From Gambelia wislizenii (taxonomy: Eukaryota; Chordata; Lepidosauria; Squamata; Crotaphytidae): a stretch of DNA of 64,000 nucleotides. Below the pieces are notes generated by a model. That model worked only from the letters and a program-made list of their open reading frames with translations, searched no databases and had not been told where the DNA came from. The stretch's first letter is position 1. Every line of letters starts with the position of its first letter. Positions 20,446 through 33,261 of the stretch are shown here, in pieces. A program made the position numbers and the translations under genes. The stretch spans positions 110,761,116-110,825,115 of the forward strand of contig JAUMIR010000005.1 of assembly GCA_030847615.1 (NCBI GenBank). Reading direction: 5' to 3'.

Positions 20446-21745
20446 TTCTCCACCACAACTCCTGGATAATTTTCTTCTCCTCACCCCTCCTTTCCCTCTT
20501 TTCCCTGGCTGCACTCCTTACTTCTTTCCTATTCCCATTCCCTCTTGCTCATCCTCTTTCTCTTTCCTCCTTCAGCTCGCCTTAGTTTTCTTCTTCTTTC
20601 TCCCTCCCTCCCTCCCTCCCTTACTTTTTTTTTAATTTTATGCCCACTTTTCCTAGCTACCTTCATCCTTTTCCTTCTCTGTCTTTTGTGTCTATGGAGA
20701 TTATCAGACAGAAATTTAAAAAAAAGTGTTCATGTCCCACAATTTCCACTCCCTCCTGTCCTGTCCCTGACCTGCCACAATCACTCTCCCCATCATGCAT
20801 AACACTTCTCCCATCATTCTGGCAGCCCAGGAGTGAATGGAACTCTAATGGAGCTCCCTTCACTTCCCGGATCGAAATACTGTAGATTCTTGTGAGAAGA
20901 TGAAAGCACTGGAAATTCAAAAATAAAATTAAAAATAAACACAAAAAAAGGGACAGCAAGCACTTAAACATACTAAACATATTAGAAATAACTGGGGGAG
21001 GGTACAAACAAGAAGGTAGCTTACCTGAATGTCCCAATCTCATCTGGAAGTGTTCTGGTAGGGACCTCCCATTAATACTGGGATCTCGCTAGCATAACAG
21101 GGCACCTTTTCACTCACAGGAACATTCGTGATAGGAACAGAACGGGGGATCTATTGATGGCAGAACAGTAGCAAAACGGGTGCATAATGAGAGGGGAATG
21201 ACATCATCTGAAAAGGGAACCCTTTTGTGTTCTCCTGGTGTTCATGTAATGCCACTTTTAACACGTCTGATAATCTCCTTTGTTTCCCTAATGCTTTCTC
21301 TTTCCCCTTCTCAAAGCAAACCAGAACAGGAGTATGTTGATCTCTCAGCATTTTAAAGTGGTATATCCAACTAATTTTAGTAGATTCCACTTTTGAATAT
21401 ACATACAGTGAAAATATTTCAAAAATTGTCAAAAATGAACATTGTGTTATGGTGACAAGGAGAGTTCTCAAGTCAGAAGAAACTGAAGCTTTGGACTTAT
21501 TCTGCACAAACATCACATATGGGGAGATGTACAGAAAACTGAATATTATGTTCAGAAAACACAAATATTTTCTGTTAAGAAAATGTTGTCGGCTATGCAA
21601 AAGAACACATGCAGAATAAGGCCTGAAAGGTGAACATTTGTCCCAAACCTCCACATTTGAAGAAGGCTTTCTTGCAGCAGGAAGAAAATTGCTTAAATTA
21701 CTCATTGTTTCCTTCAAGAAAAAACTTAGTGAACATTCACATCCC
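20446..21745 (+). repeat. Pyrimidine-rich repeat copy A, split by a TIR element
   Basis: 20446-20695 and 21279-21745 together resemble 27500-28455: both have 'ctcctggataa'/'ctcctggttaaa', a long CT-rich block with 'tcctctttctctttcctcc', then 'ctcagca(c/t)tttaaag' and, near the end, 'gaaattgct(t/a)aa' motifs in the same order. No coding content. Family not recognised. Confidence 0.5.
20696..21278. mobile_element. TIR element of the GGAGATTWTCAGAC family, 583 bp
   Basis: Ends are a perfect 14-bp inverted repeat: GGAGATTATCAGAC at 20696-20709 and GTCTGATAATCTCC at 21265-21278. The interior matches the copy at 11854-12492. It sits inside the pyrimidine-rich repeat. No transposase frame, so non-autonomous. 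Confidence 0.82.
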
Positions 21746-21764
21746 TATGTAATAGGTTTCTAAC

Positions 21765-21901
21765 TGTTTCCAACAGAATCCTACAGAATCCTGGGCCTTG
21801 TAGTTTAGTGAGACAGTTGGAATTCTCTGCTACAGAAATCTAGTACCTTGTACCAAGTTCCTGGTACCAAGAAGGTTGCCAAACTAAACATCCCAGGATT
21901 T
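21765..21901. repeat. Foldback MITE fragment (AATCCTGGG...TAGTTTAG family)
   Basis: 'aatcctgggccttgtagtttag' at about 21788 is mirrored by 'ctaaacatcccaggatt' ending at 21900. A CR1 follows directly at 21902. Confidence 0.55.
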
Positions 21902-22895
21902 CATAGAATCATAGAATCATAGAATTGCAGAGTTGGAAGAGATTATGAGGGCCATCCAGTCCAACCCCCTGCCACGCAGGAAATCTTGATCAAAGCATCC
22001 ACGACAGATGGCAATCCAGCCTCTGTTTAAAGACCTCCAAGGAAGGAGACCCCACCATGCTCCGAGGGAGTGTGTTCCACTGCCGAACAGCTCTTACTGT
22101 CAAAAAGTTCCTCCTCATGTTGAGGTGGAATCTCTGTTCCTGGAGCTTGCATCCATTGCTCCGTGTTCCAGTCTCTGGAGCAGCAGAAAACAAGCCTTCT
22201 CCATCCTCAATGTGACACCCCTTCAAATACTTAAACAGGGCTATCATATCACCTCTTAACCAACTTTTTTCCAGGCTAAACATACCCAGCTCCCTAAGTC
22301 TCTCCTCATAAGGCATCGTTTCCAGACCTTTCATCATTTTAGTTGCCCTTCTCTGGACATGCTCCAATTTGTCAATATCCTTTTTGAATTGTGGTGCCCA
22401 GAACTGGACACAGTATTCTAGGTGAGGTCTGACCAAGGCAGAGTAGAGCAGCACTATTACTTCCCTTGATCTAGACACTATACTTCTATTGATGCAGCCC
22501 AAAATCGCATTGGCCTTTTTAGCTGCTGCATCACACTGTTGACTCATGTTCAACTTGTGGTCTACTAGGACTCCTAGATCGCTTTCACATGTAGTCTCAT
22601 TCAGCCAGGTCTCTCCCATCCTATATCTATGTATTTCATTTTTCCGCCCTATCATTTCTCCATATTGAATTTCATTTTGTTAGCTTTGGCCCAGCTCTCC
22701 AGTCTATCCAGGTCATTCTGAATTGTGATCCTGTCCTCTAGGGTATTAGCTACTCCTCCTAATTTGGTGTCATCTGCAAATTTGATAAGTATGCCCTCTA
22801 TTCCCTCATCCAAGTCATTGATAAAGATGTTGACTAGCACTGGGCCCAGGACAGAACCCTGTGGCACCCCACTGGTCACATCTTTCTACATATTT
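21902..22895 (-). mobile_element. CR1 LINE, minus strand, about 1 kb with RT palm
   Basis: The left end has three tandem TCATAGAA units, the complement of the CR1 3' microsatellite. On minus it reads [27 protein letters not shown] (catalytic FADD retained, about 22770), KMKFNMEK, then after a frameshift at about 22653 the C-terminal open frame (21990-22655) to FKQRLDCHLSWML. It is the longest CR1 in the window, still 5'-truncated within RT. The single frameshift splits the protein. Confidence 0.94.
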
Positions 22896-23452
22896 TTCTA
22901 TTGTTTTTAGAAAGCCATACATTAACCAATGGTCGTCATAACATTTTTCTGTAGCAAATATCACAAATTAGGAGATTTCATTACTAAATACTTCTTACCT
23001 GGGAGTAAATTCCAGCTAATGCAATGAGATTTTTTGTGCATAGGGTTGCAGTGTAAGTTAAACAATTACTAATGTAGTAATATTACTGTCTGTTGTAATC
23101 ACATAAGTAGTACTCCAAATAGCAGTATTTTTGTAATCCTTGCACTGCCACTAATTTTCTGGATTCAAAACAACTTCTCTGATGAAAACGGCTGACTCAG
23201 AGCACCTATCAATTTATAGCTCACAGAACATTGCAAAATTATAGTCTGATGTGGCAGTAAAATTTTCCCCCATGCTGGAAGTACTGCATGTGATATTTTC
23301 TCATCTCCTTCCACATTTGCTCTAAGTTGCCCTTTGAATCCTTTGGAACTGGGAGCATTTGCCATTTTTAAAAGTACTGTTAATTTCTTATTTTCTTGTG
23401 GGAGTCACATTTTTTATTATTCTTTTCACACCACCTCCCCGGGGGGGGGATT

Positions 23453-23485
<33 letters not shown>

Positions 23486-24030
23486 GGTAGGAGAAAATAC
23501 TACTTTCTGCTCACCGTTGGGTCTTTTGATTCAGATTCATCAAAAATCAACCCATCTGTAAAACTGCATTTTTTTTCACAAAGCTGCTGTTGTAGGGTCC
23601 CATTTCCTTTCATTGATTAGGAACGGATTTGCAATTTTACCTTGTTTTTTAATTATTATGTTATTTACATCCTTCCTTTTGGGATACTTCAATAAAAGGC
23701 TGCTCCCAAAATTTATCAATATCCTCACAACAGAGATAGATACACTGAAAGACACATTCTCCTTAAATGTCATGGCAACATATCCAGATTAACAGTGATA
23801 ACAATAGACCTTGTTAAATGAATGTGTTTTCAAAATGAATGCCAAGCAAGGAAGCTGCCTAGAAGGTGAGGGAAGTGTTTTCAAAATGAATGCCAAGTAA
23901 GGAAGCTGCCTAGAAGGTGAGGGAAGGGACAGGAAGTGTCAAGGGCTGGTGCTTCCTGATACCCAATAAAGCTGAAAGTACCACCGTGGTACTATACCAA
24001 TTACACCAATTTCCTCTGCTCGTGAATAGA
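22896..24030. other. Unassigned sequence with T-run and tandem duplication
   Basis: No supported gene. Contains a long T-run at about 23457-23485 and a 51-bp tandem duplication at 23824-23925. Confidence 0.5.
23824..23925. repeat. Two tandem 51-bp units
   Basis: Unit 1 (23824-23874) and unit 2 (23875-23925) are identical apart from one C/T difference (gccaagcaag versus gccaagtaag). Recent local duplication. Confidence 0.95.
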
Positions 24031-24038
24031 GCTAACAA
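24031..24038 (+). repeat. hAT target site duplication, left (gctaacaa)
   Basis: 8-bp direct repeat identical to 26185-26192. Confidence 0.9.
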
Positions 24039-26184
24039 CAGGGCTGGTTTAACCAGTCTGCCAAAGCAGCATTGGCGTGGGTGGATCAAGCCCCCCCCCC
24101 TGCTGAGTGCTGACCTTATATGATGAAGGAGACAGCCAGGAGACAGCAGCCGACTCCTCCCCTCCTTTGGAGCCCCTTCCCCCTCCCTCCTCAGGCAGGG
24201 CGTGGCAGTAGCACTGAGCTAGTGCTGGAGGTAGAGAAAGGATTTGCACTTAGTAAGTTGTAATTTGGAGACAGTCCCTGGCTGCATTGCTGTGAAGGAG
24301 GAAAGGGAGAGAAGCTGGTTGTGTGAGTGAGTGACTGTCCTCAGGGGCCCATGGGAGATCTTGGGGGGGGGGGCTGCCATGCACAATGGGGTGATTATTT
24401 TACTTTTTCACTTGTTGCTGGAGTCAAGAGACTTTCCCTCCCTCTCTCCTCGGTATCTTCCTGCTTGTTTGCTACAAGCTGCTGAAGAATCCGCAGCTAG
24501 TCTTTTCAGGTCTGTGTGTGTGTGTGTGTGTGTAAGTTAATTCCTTCTGCTGAGATCCGGTTTCTCTTTCCCTCCCTTCCCTCCTTGGGCTGCTGCCAGC
24601 TTAAAAATTCCCCAGATAGGCTTTTCTAGTCTTTCCCTCTGTGTGTGGGTGGGTTCGTTCCCTCCCCTTTCTGTGTGTGAGAAGAGAGACTGAAAATCCT
24701 AGCAGCCAAGCAAGCTGCAGAGATTTTTTCCGTGGCTAGTTTGATTACCGTACATAACTACGTAACTACCTTATGTATTCTTACTTGTAACATAAACCTA
24801 ATACCTAAAGCAAAATCAGCTGCACTAAATAGCATTGTAGCATGAAGTGTACATCTTCTAGACTGTTTTGCAAAGTTGAAAAATGAACACAGAACTCAAA
24901 CACATCATATTCTTTAGATAAAGACTGTAAATTTTTCAGATAATCAGAAACATTTTTCTCTCTGCACACATGGAGATGTAATTATTACAGTGGCAAAACA
25001 CTCTCATGTTGTGGTTACTTAATTTTTGTCCTCTTCATCCTTCCCATTCTATAAATCACAGAGTTGGAAGAGACCTCAAGAGCCACCCAGTCTAACCCCC
25101 TGCCAGGCAAGAATACACAATTAAATCTCTCCCGACAGATGGCCGTCCAGCCTCTGTTTAAAAACCTCTAAAGAAGGAGACTCCACCACACTCCCAGGCA
25201 GCAGCAGATTCCACTGTCAAAGAGCTCTTCCTGTCATGAAGGTCTCCCTAATGTTTAGGTGGAATCTCTTTTCCTGTAGTTTGATTCCATTGCTCCATGT
25301 CCAAGTCTCTGGAGCAGCAGAAAACAAGCTTGCCCCATCCTCAGTATGACATCCCTTCAAATATTTAAACATGGCTATCATGTCCCCTCTAAGCCTTCTC
25401 TTCTCCAGACTAAACATGCTTAGCTCCCTAAGCCACTCCTCATAAGGCATCATGGCTTCCAGTCCTCCCATCATTTTGGTTGCCCTCCTCTGGAAATGTT
25501 TCAGCTTGTCAATATCCTTCCTGAATTGTGGTGCCCAGAACCGGACACAGTATTCCAGATGAGGTCTGACCAAAGCAGAATACAGTGGCACTATTATGTC
25601 CCTTGATCTAATGATGAGTCAATTTGTTATTCAGTTTTGTTACCTACCCTGACACCCCCAGCCCTATATCTATAGTAACATCTATAGTAATAAATGGCAA
25701 TATTTAATAATTTGGTTAACGTGTGGCCTTACATGCAGTGTGGCCATTAATAAAAACCTGGGAAATTACTCATCTAGGAAATCCAAAGACAAGCACCACA
25801 GGGGCCCTTTGTGGCTATGGGTGCTGTGGGTGCTTTGGGTTTCTAAATGGCACTAAAACCTCATTCTGCTTGTGTGTGTGTTTGCCTTTCAATAATTATT
25901 AAGGTGCAGAGGGGCCCATTTATTTATAAAGGGGCAGGCTTGCAGTTTGCAGAAGGAACAACGTCACACCCTTCCTGCAACCTGGCTAAAAGAGGAGCAT
26001 ATCTTTCCTCTGAAGTACTTCTTACCTCTTGAAAATAATTTAGCAGCAATTTATTTTTTTAAAAAATGCAGAGTCTCAGTGGGACAGGGTCTGGTATATA
26101 GCTTTCCCGGACACTGGGATAAACATAGGGAGCCCCCAAAACAAACCATTGCAGGAGCCCCCCAAATTCCTTAAACCAGCCCTG
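24039..26184. mobile_element. hAT-type non-autonomous DNA transposon, 2146 bp, with CR1 inside
   Basis: Starts CAGGGCTGGTTTAA and ends TTAAACCAGCCCTG, a perfect 14-bp terminal inverted repeat, between perfect 8-bp duplications gctaacaa. CAGGG ends with 8-bp duplication identify the hAT superfamily. No transposase frame is seen, so it depended on another element. The interior is G/C-rich in the left 700 bp, and a CR1 lies at 25050-25617, inserted later. Without it the element is about 1.6 kb. Confidence 0.93.
25050..25617 (-). mobile_element. CR1 LINE fragment nested in hAT
   Basis: Minus-strand frame 25217-25591 gives [26 protein letters not shown]-type and CR1 terminal blocks; its 3' UTR with 'agagttggaagagacctc' lies at 25060-25100. 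The tail microsatellite is short (attctataaatcac). Ends near 25617 on the 5' side. Confidence 0.92.
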
Positions 26185-26192
26185 GCTAACAA
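26185..26192 (+). repeat. hAT target site duplication, right (gctaacaa)
   Basis: Matches 24031-24038 exactly. Confidence 0.9.
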
Positions 26193-27359
26193 TGTTGGGA
26201 TGCAAACATGAATTTAAGCCATGACCCTTTTGTACAACATACCCAATTGCAATTGGGATCTTCATGGCATGAGCACTAACATCTGAAAACAGCTCCAGTC
26301 ATGCCACATTTCCAGTCATGTGGGCTCTCTAAATGCTTTTGGCAAAAAATGTTTACAAAGTCCTTTTCAGATCTTCATGCCAAACACAGGATTATCTAAA
26401 TGGCAGCCAAGCACATTGGGACATTGGTGACCATGGCGTACAGATTTTAACTCTATATAGTTTAGTTCTGCTTACATAAGAACAATGTCTACACAGGCTT
26501 TCTCACTATGCAATACAGATGCAGTGGAGAGGTATGATTGGCAGTAGTTTCCTGAGCCTTGGAGGATTTTGTCATCACATTACTCACTATAACTGAATGG
26601 AACAGAAGTTCTTCAGGAAGGAGAGCTTTCAGTTCCTTATTTTATCATTCACAGGATATCATGAAAGATGAAGTAGTCTAGAGATAATCAATTTCAATAC
26701 TACCAAGAGATATAAATTATACCTGGTTCTATAGATCTATTTCAGATTTGACAGAACAAACAGTGCTTTGAACCTCCACAGCAAAAGTAGTACGGTATCC
26801 AGTATCAGAAATTGATGCAGAATGTTGTGTCTTTCTCTCTCCCTCTCTCTGCTTCCCTGCCTGGAGACTTCTTGTGAGAAAAAAATTATACATGGTGTTC
26901 CATCATCTTCCCAGAATCCTTGTGGCTATGCCCCCTCACTGATAGCAGTTGCACAAGACCGTCTTTTCTGCATCCTCCTAATCCCTTGTTCTGATTCCAT
27001 TTTTAATATACAACACAGACAGCAATGTCTGAGCTATAGGGAGGTGACCATAGCTCATTTGTGCAATGTATGCTTTGCACATAGAAAGTCATGGGTTCAG
27101 TTAGGGTATCCAGATCTCTGGCCCTGGCCCTGATTCTCCAAGTGCCAGGATGAGGCAAAAGCTCTCAAACTAAGAGTACTGGCCTGAAAAAAGGGGGGCA
27201 TTGTGTGCTGCTCACCACCACCACTGCATACTGCTTTAGCATACCTGTCATAAATGTCAGGGGAACTGCTTCTGGACACCTTGGCCTTTCAAAATTTCTA
27301 AAACCATAGTGGCTACCAAGCATCAGTAGGGAGAAGCAGTCAGTGCAAGGGAGTAATTT
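26193..27359. other. Unassigned sequence
   Basis: No supported gene or repeat. Small open frames at 26822-27133 and 27097-27377 have no recognisable domain. Confidence 0.45.
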
Positions 27360-28455
27360 CTCCCACCACTCTCTCACTCTCTCTTGTCCTCTTTCTCTCT
27401 TTCCCTACCTACTTTCTTCTCATGCCTACTTTCATACCTACTTTCTTCTCCTTCATTCCTGAATCCTTTCTTTCTCTTGCATCTTTTTTACTTTTCTTTC
27501 TTTTTTGCTCACTACAGCTCCTGGTTAAATGTCTTCTCCTACTTTATATCTCTTCCTCTCTCTTTGCCCCCCCCCCATTGCACTCATTTTCTCCCTTCTC
27601 CACTAATCCTCTACTTTTCTCTTGTCCTCTTTCTCTTTCCTCCTACAGCTCTCCTGGACACATTTGTTTTCTCCATCTTAATTCATCCCTGTGGCCTCAT
27701 TAAGGCAGGTGTCACCCCACACCCGCATGGGGTCACCTGGTGCAGTTCAGCCTCTCCGTATCCCCCTGATTCATCCCTCTCTTTCTATTATCCTTTTTTC
27801 ACCCTTCCCTCCCCACTTCTTCTGGCTACCCCCATCATCATCCTTCTACATTTCTATTTGTCTCACAGTCTCTCTACTGTTTTTTTCTTTTTCCTCCTTC
27901 TCTCCCAAAGAAAACCATGAAACTGTGACAGGGGTAGGTTGGCTTCTCAGCACTTTAAAGCTGTATGTCCCATTAAATTCAGTAGGACTTACCATCTGAG
28001 TAAACACACATTAGGGCTGGAAAGAATATACCAAAAAAAAATTAAAATGATTTTGAAAGGGTTTCTAGAATGTCAGGAAGCCCTGATGAGGTGAATCTTG
28101 AACTAACAAGAATGTTTGCATTTCAGGACTAATTATGAACAAAATTCATATACAGAGCTTTCCCCCACCCCCCAAAAAGAAAAGAGCTTTCTTTTTTGCT
28201 AAGAAAACAGTATTTTTTTTTACATAAAATATCAGTTTGTGTAGAGAAAATGCCTCTTCTTTTCCTGCATGAAACATGCTATTTTGGGCACAAAAATGGC
28301 TTATGTGAATTTTGTGCAGAAAAAATACTGAAATGCAAATAATCTTTGGACACTGCAATTTTTAAAGACTTTCTCACACCAGAAAGGAAATTGCTAAAGT
28401 TATGTCTTGCTTTCTTGTAGAAGAAAAACAATGAAGAATTGTGTCCCTAACACAT
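27360..28455 (+). repeat. Pyrimidine-rich repeat copy B
   Basis: A 550-bp CT-rich stretch (27360-27910) followed by about 540 bp that resemble 21279-21745. The 178-codon frame at 27384-27920 is a by-product of the Ser/Leu/Phe-rich reading of CT-rich DNA and is not called as a gene. Confidence 0.5.
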
Positions 28456-31319
28456 AGATATGACTGTCCTACTGGTTTCTATTACCCTTTTGGTCTCTCA
28501 TTATTGTTTTTGTCATCAGCATTATCTGCCCCCCCCTCAAAATATTTTGTGGTTATTAGTAGCATTATTATGAGTATTATTATTTTGGGCATGAGAAAGG
28601 ACTCCACAACCTGATTAGAAAAAAATTGGGCAGGATGTGAGGAATGGTATGTAATAGAAGCAAAAAACTAAAAGTAGAGTTTTGAAACTTTGCTTTTGGT
28701 TCTTTTGGATGTTTTTGTAAAAGCATGGCTTTGAAAAGGTTTAAAACAGAACTAAAAAATTGTGTTTTTCTGTAAAGCTAATTTCATGGAACTGTCTTGC
28801 TTTTAATACAGTTCCCATAGGTTGCTAAAAGCAATGCTTGGAAAGACATTAAAAACCATGCTTGGAAAAACAAGATGTTAAGTATTATGACCAGCTCAAT
28901 GACTGTTTATTATGAGCTACAAAAAGATAGATATAATATTTTAAACAGTAAAGTAAATTTGTCACTTAAAATAGTCTTAAAGTGTCTGTTTGAAAAAGAG
29001 CCTCTGGCCTTAACACCATAATGATGTTCCTGAAGTGATTCAAGAAATGTTGAATAAATGTTCAAGATATTTTGGATCAGGCAGAGCCCACCAAAACATC
29101 ATGTCCTAAGACTACACTTTGCTTAGTCTTGTGCTAGTGCGTTAACAGTTATAGTCACCTGGTGGTGAGTTGAAATTAAACAGCTACTTTGCCTCACTTG
29201 CATTCAATTGAGGCTCTTTCTCTCTTGGCTGGCATCCTGCTAATATATTATGATAAGTCAGATTTACACTAGTGCAATTCACTTTTTTGTGTGTGTGTGT
29301 GTGTGTGTGTTAGTTTTGATTTTTCCTCATTGAGTAGATCAAAATTCTCTTCCAACTGCATAATGGCAAAAAGGCCCCTCCCAAAACCAAATTTCTAAGC
29401 CATGCAGTATCCCCAACATGACAGTTTCTCAGTTGTTGGAAAATGAGGGGATCAGTGGTGATGTATCCAGTTATTGTCTTTTAGCTGCATGCACTGCAAG
29501 GATGTCACAGCAGGGACACCCCAAGGAATCCTACAGGTGCCTATCACAGATTGATCAGCTAAAGGAAAATAGTTGAACATGTTGCCACTGATCTCTCCAA
29601 CAAACTGGATATGGCTGCATGGTTACATGTGTGCATTGCTTACATGGTGGGGGTTGTATTTTGAGATGTAGCGATGTGAGAAATAGACCTCTGTTGATGC
29701 AGGATTTTGGAAAGGGAGCAAAATGATTTTCAATAAAAGAACTGAATTTCTCAGAGGTAATCCCTACAAAAAGACAAAGAAAAACAAGATGGAGGTGAAT
29801 GTTGAAGTTTCTACTAGAACACTGGAAGCAAAAAGTTTCCAATAACAAATCTCATAAGAAGCCAGATTTCACAAGATTCTTAGCATAGCCCTGCTGAAAG
29901 GAAAGTCTATGAAGATTCAAACTAAGCTTCCAGAATGAATGAGATTGAAATGAAAGACCTTGGTGCTCTTTCTAACCCTAGTATTTACTCTATAAAGGAA
30001 AATAAATAGGAACTGAACTGAGAGGTATTTCATATGCAGCTCCTGAAAACTCATGTGGCATATTTTATATAATCTAATGGGGATATATTGTATTTATGAG
30101 GCTATAATTCTATCTCAAGATTCTGAGGACTCCATAAAGCACTTCCATTTCACTCCAAGTTTATGTCCTTAGAACATTTCAGTAGAATAGAGCTCATAAT
30201 TCAGCAGCTTGTGGAAGGCTCTTTTATTAAAACTTTTCTTTGGTTTAGTCAGAGAAATCTATTTACCTTACCCTTTCACGTCTTTCAGATCAATTTTATG
30301 AATTGGATACATGTATGCATTTCATCACATGTTGTAATGACAGTATTGCCAAACTATGATCATAATGACACTAAATAGATTGCTCAAAGAAAAGACTGTC
30401 AATTCATACTAAACATTCATACTAGGACTATCGCAAGATAAGAAATGTAAAAAAAAAAAAAGGAAAGGAAAGAAAAAAGAAAAAAAGTTTGAAAACATTT
30501 GATAAGAAAGGGTATTTCAACTTGTCAAGATACCTGTTGCCAAATACCACAGGATTTTGTTTTTTACCTCCAAAAGATCAGCTTTTCTTTTCTTTTTTTG
30601 TGACCAGAAGCAATATTGTTGGAGGGGATTTTGTTCACATAAAATATCCCTCCTCACATTTTTCACACAAAAAATAGCCTGATCTTTGCATTCAAAGACT
30701 TTCAATAATTTTTGACCCAAAAGTCTCAAAATGTGCAAAAATTCTCATAATCATTTAGCAAGGAGAAAGCTGAAACTTTTTTTTTTTTTGGTGGCTCTTC
30801 CAAAAACATCTTTCCTTACCTAAAACATTTTGCTACCTGTGGGAAAATAGTAAATACAGCACAGTACCAAAAACTAGGCAAATTATTTTGACACAGGAGG
30901 CATACAATCCTCAAAACACCTCTCCCACATACTGGCAGGACAAACAAGAAATTAGCAAAGTAAATAAGAATTCGGCACTCTTTTATTAAACCCAAACACT
31001 GATGCCTGACATAGCTGCCTCACTTTGCCTAATAGAATGGCTAGTTCCAATACCAATGCAACCGTCTTTAAGAAAACAAAATCTGTAGGATATCTTTCAT
31101 ACAGGTTGATATATTTCACACAAAGGTTGATCAATTGAACCACTAATTATCAAAAATATTATTTCACCTCAAACAAATGTTACCAAATATTCCATGAATC
31201 TAAAAATATGCTGGGTAATTGAAAAACATTGACTATCAAGAGAATATAGCTCAGGATTCATATACATAGAGATCCTGTAACCTATTTACTTTAATTACAG
31301 ATTTGAAGTGTTTTAATAT
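28456..31319. other. Unassigned 2.9-kb stretch
   Basis: No supported gene. (GT)n at about 29287-29310; an A-rich run at 30449-30485. Scattered short frames have no domain. It is AT-rich and may be ordinary intergenic DNA. Confidence 0.5.
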
Positions 31320-31465
31320 TGTGACTAGTTTCATTCTCTTTTAATGTTCAGTTTTTGTACATGTTAACTATATTGCTCTTTTAAACTATAAGCTGCCTTG
31401 AGTCCAAATTCTGAGAGGAAGGTGTGGTACCAATAAATATAATAAATATATAATAACAATAACAA
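31320..31465 (+). repeat. LINE/SINE 3' end-like sequence
   Basis: 'taagctgccttgagtcc' ... 'gaggaaggtgtggtaccaataaatataataaatat' has the form of a common squamate retroposon 3' end (ccgccttgag... ggcgggataaataa). Source family uncertain; the similar endings at 49680-49745 and 54290-54345 support it. Confidence 0.45.
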
Positions 31466-31886
31466 ATTCTACAATGATGACTTTTACCATAGGTGTCCAA
31501 GCTGGGTTCAGGAAAGGCACTAGGGATCATATTGCAAACATACATTGGATAATGGATCGCACCAGTATAATGGATAATGATAATGGATTGTGAAAAACTA
31601 TGGATTGCTCTTAAAGAAATGGGTGTGCTACAACACTTGATTGTCCTCATGCATAACCAGCACTCAAGACAAGAGACTACTATTAGGACAGAATACAGAA
31701 AAATAGAATAGTTTCCAATTGGCAAGGGGGTAAGGCAAGGCTGCATTTTATTACCCTATCTGTTTAACTTGTACACTGAACAGATCGTAGGTAAAGCAGG
31801 ATTAGACTTGGAGGAAGGAGGTGTGAAAATTGGAGGGAGGAACAGCAACAGTTTAAGTAATGCAGATGATACCATACTGTTACACA

Positions 31887-33261
31887 AAATGCTTGGATCC
31901 ATTGGGACCCTCTAAAATATCTTTTTTTTAACACTTCACCATGACCTCAGAAAAGTTACTTTTTCTTTTCTTTTCTTTTTTTACTTTTTTCTTTTCCTTC
32001 TTTCTATTTTTTTATGTATATGAGTTTATTAATACAGTATATTGCCTTACAATTCATCTGATAATACATTACCTATAGCAAAGCTATACATAATTATTTA
32101 TTAATCTCCCATACCCATGCTTATTATTTCCTTAATATAATTACCCTCTACCCCCACCCACCCCACCCATCCCAGAAATGGTATACCTCATTAACTTCCT
32201 TTTTCTCTCATGTAGAAAATCTTTTTAACTGTTTCCTTAACATTCTCATATATCTCTCTCCCTTCAAAAAATTCAATCATTATTCTCCAGTTGCTGTGCC
32301 AATCCTCTTCTTTCAATTGGCCAAAATAAACCCTCTTTTTTTCCATTACAAAATCAAACATCATATATTATATTATATATTGCTTCCATCTATCACAATT
32401 CCACTTTTCTTTATCTTTCTAGCATATGCAATGGGTTCCTCTAAAATATATATATTTAAAATAAATGTTATTATATATTAACAATACAATATCTACAAGT
32501 ATATGAAAAGAAAGAAAAAAAACAGACAAACAATTAACCAAACAAACAATGTCAGTACAAAAAAAGAAAATACAAAACACCAGACCAAGGACATATAACT
32601 TAACTCATGTAACCATATATGATATCACATGTATATTAAATATATAAGGTAGTTCATATACAGGAAAAGCTTTAATCATAGAGATATTCACTAATTTAAT
32701 TAACATAATTTAATTAACTAACAAAATCTTAACCTTTTTTTTTTGTATCCATGATTCCATCTTCTTTAAATTACTCCATTACTTTGTTATTGGCATTTCC
32801 TGTTTTGTGTCCAATACTTTCCTCCTAAACATTAAACAACACAATACAACATCACAGTTGATTTCCTCTACTGTCAAGTCTTAGTTTAGTATTAATTATT
32901 TCCACTCCCTGCAAAAAACAATAAAATATACTGCTAAGAAATTAAGATAATTCTTTTGAATAGACCCAAAAATTCCCATTTCTATGGAACCTCAATACTT
33001 TATTATAACTTCTTTGTCTCATCCTCTTTATCTTTTACTTACTCCTTCTCTTTCATTTCCATATATGCCATAAAAGGATGCCATACTTCCCTAAATAAAT
33101 CCTTTGACTTATTTTCCAGTAGGTAAGTAAGTTCTTCCGTCTCCGCTACTTCTATTAATTTCTCTAGCCACTCTGTTTCTGATGGGATAGTTCGTTTCCA
33201 GTGGTGGATCCTCTAAAATATTGTTATTAATTTGGGGAATTAATATACTTAACTTGGCAAT
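31887..33261 (-). other. AT-rich insertion(s), L1 3' region-like
   Basis: Begins after 'ccctctaaaatat' with T-runs; has a C-rich tract 'ccccacccaccccaccc' at about 32154-32170 like that near the L1 at 4940. Nothing coding recognised. The 12-mer cctctaaaatat recurs at about 32435 and 33208. Confidence 0.4.

Noticed and set aside
27384..27920. 178-codon open frame, Ser/Leu/Phe-rich
   Set aside because: It is the translation of a CT-rich low-complexity block; no domain, and overlapping frames are equally open.
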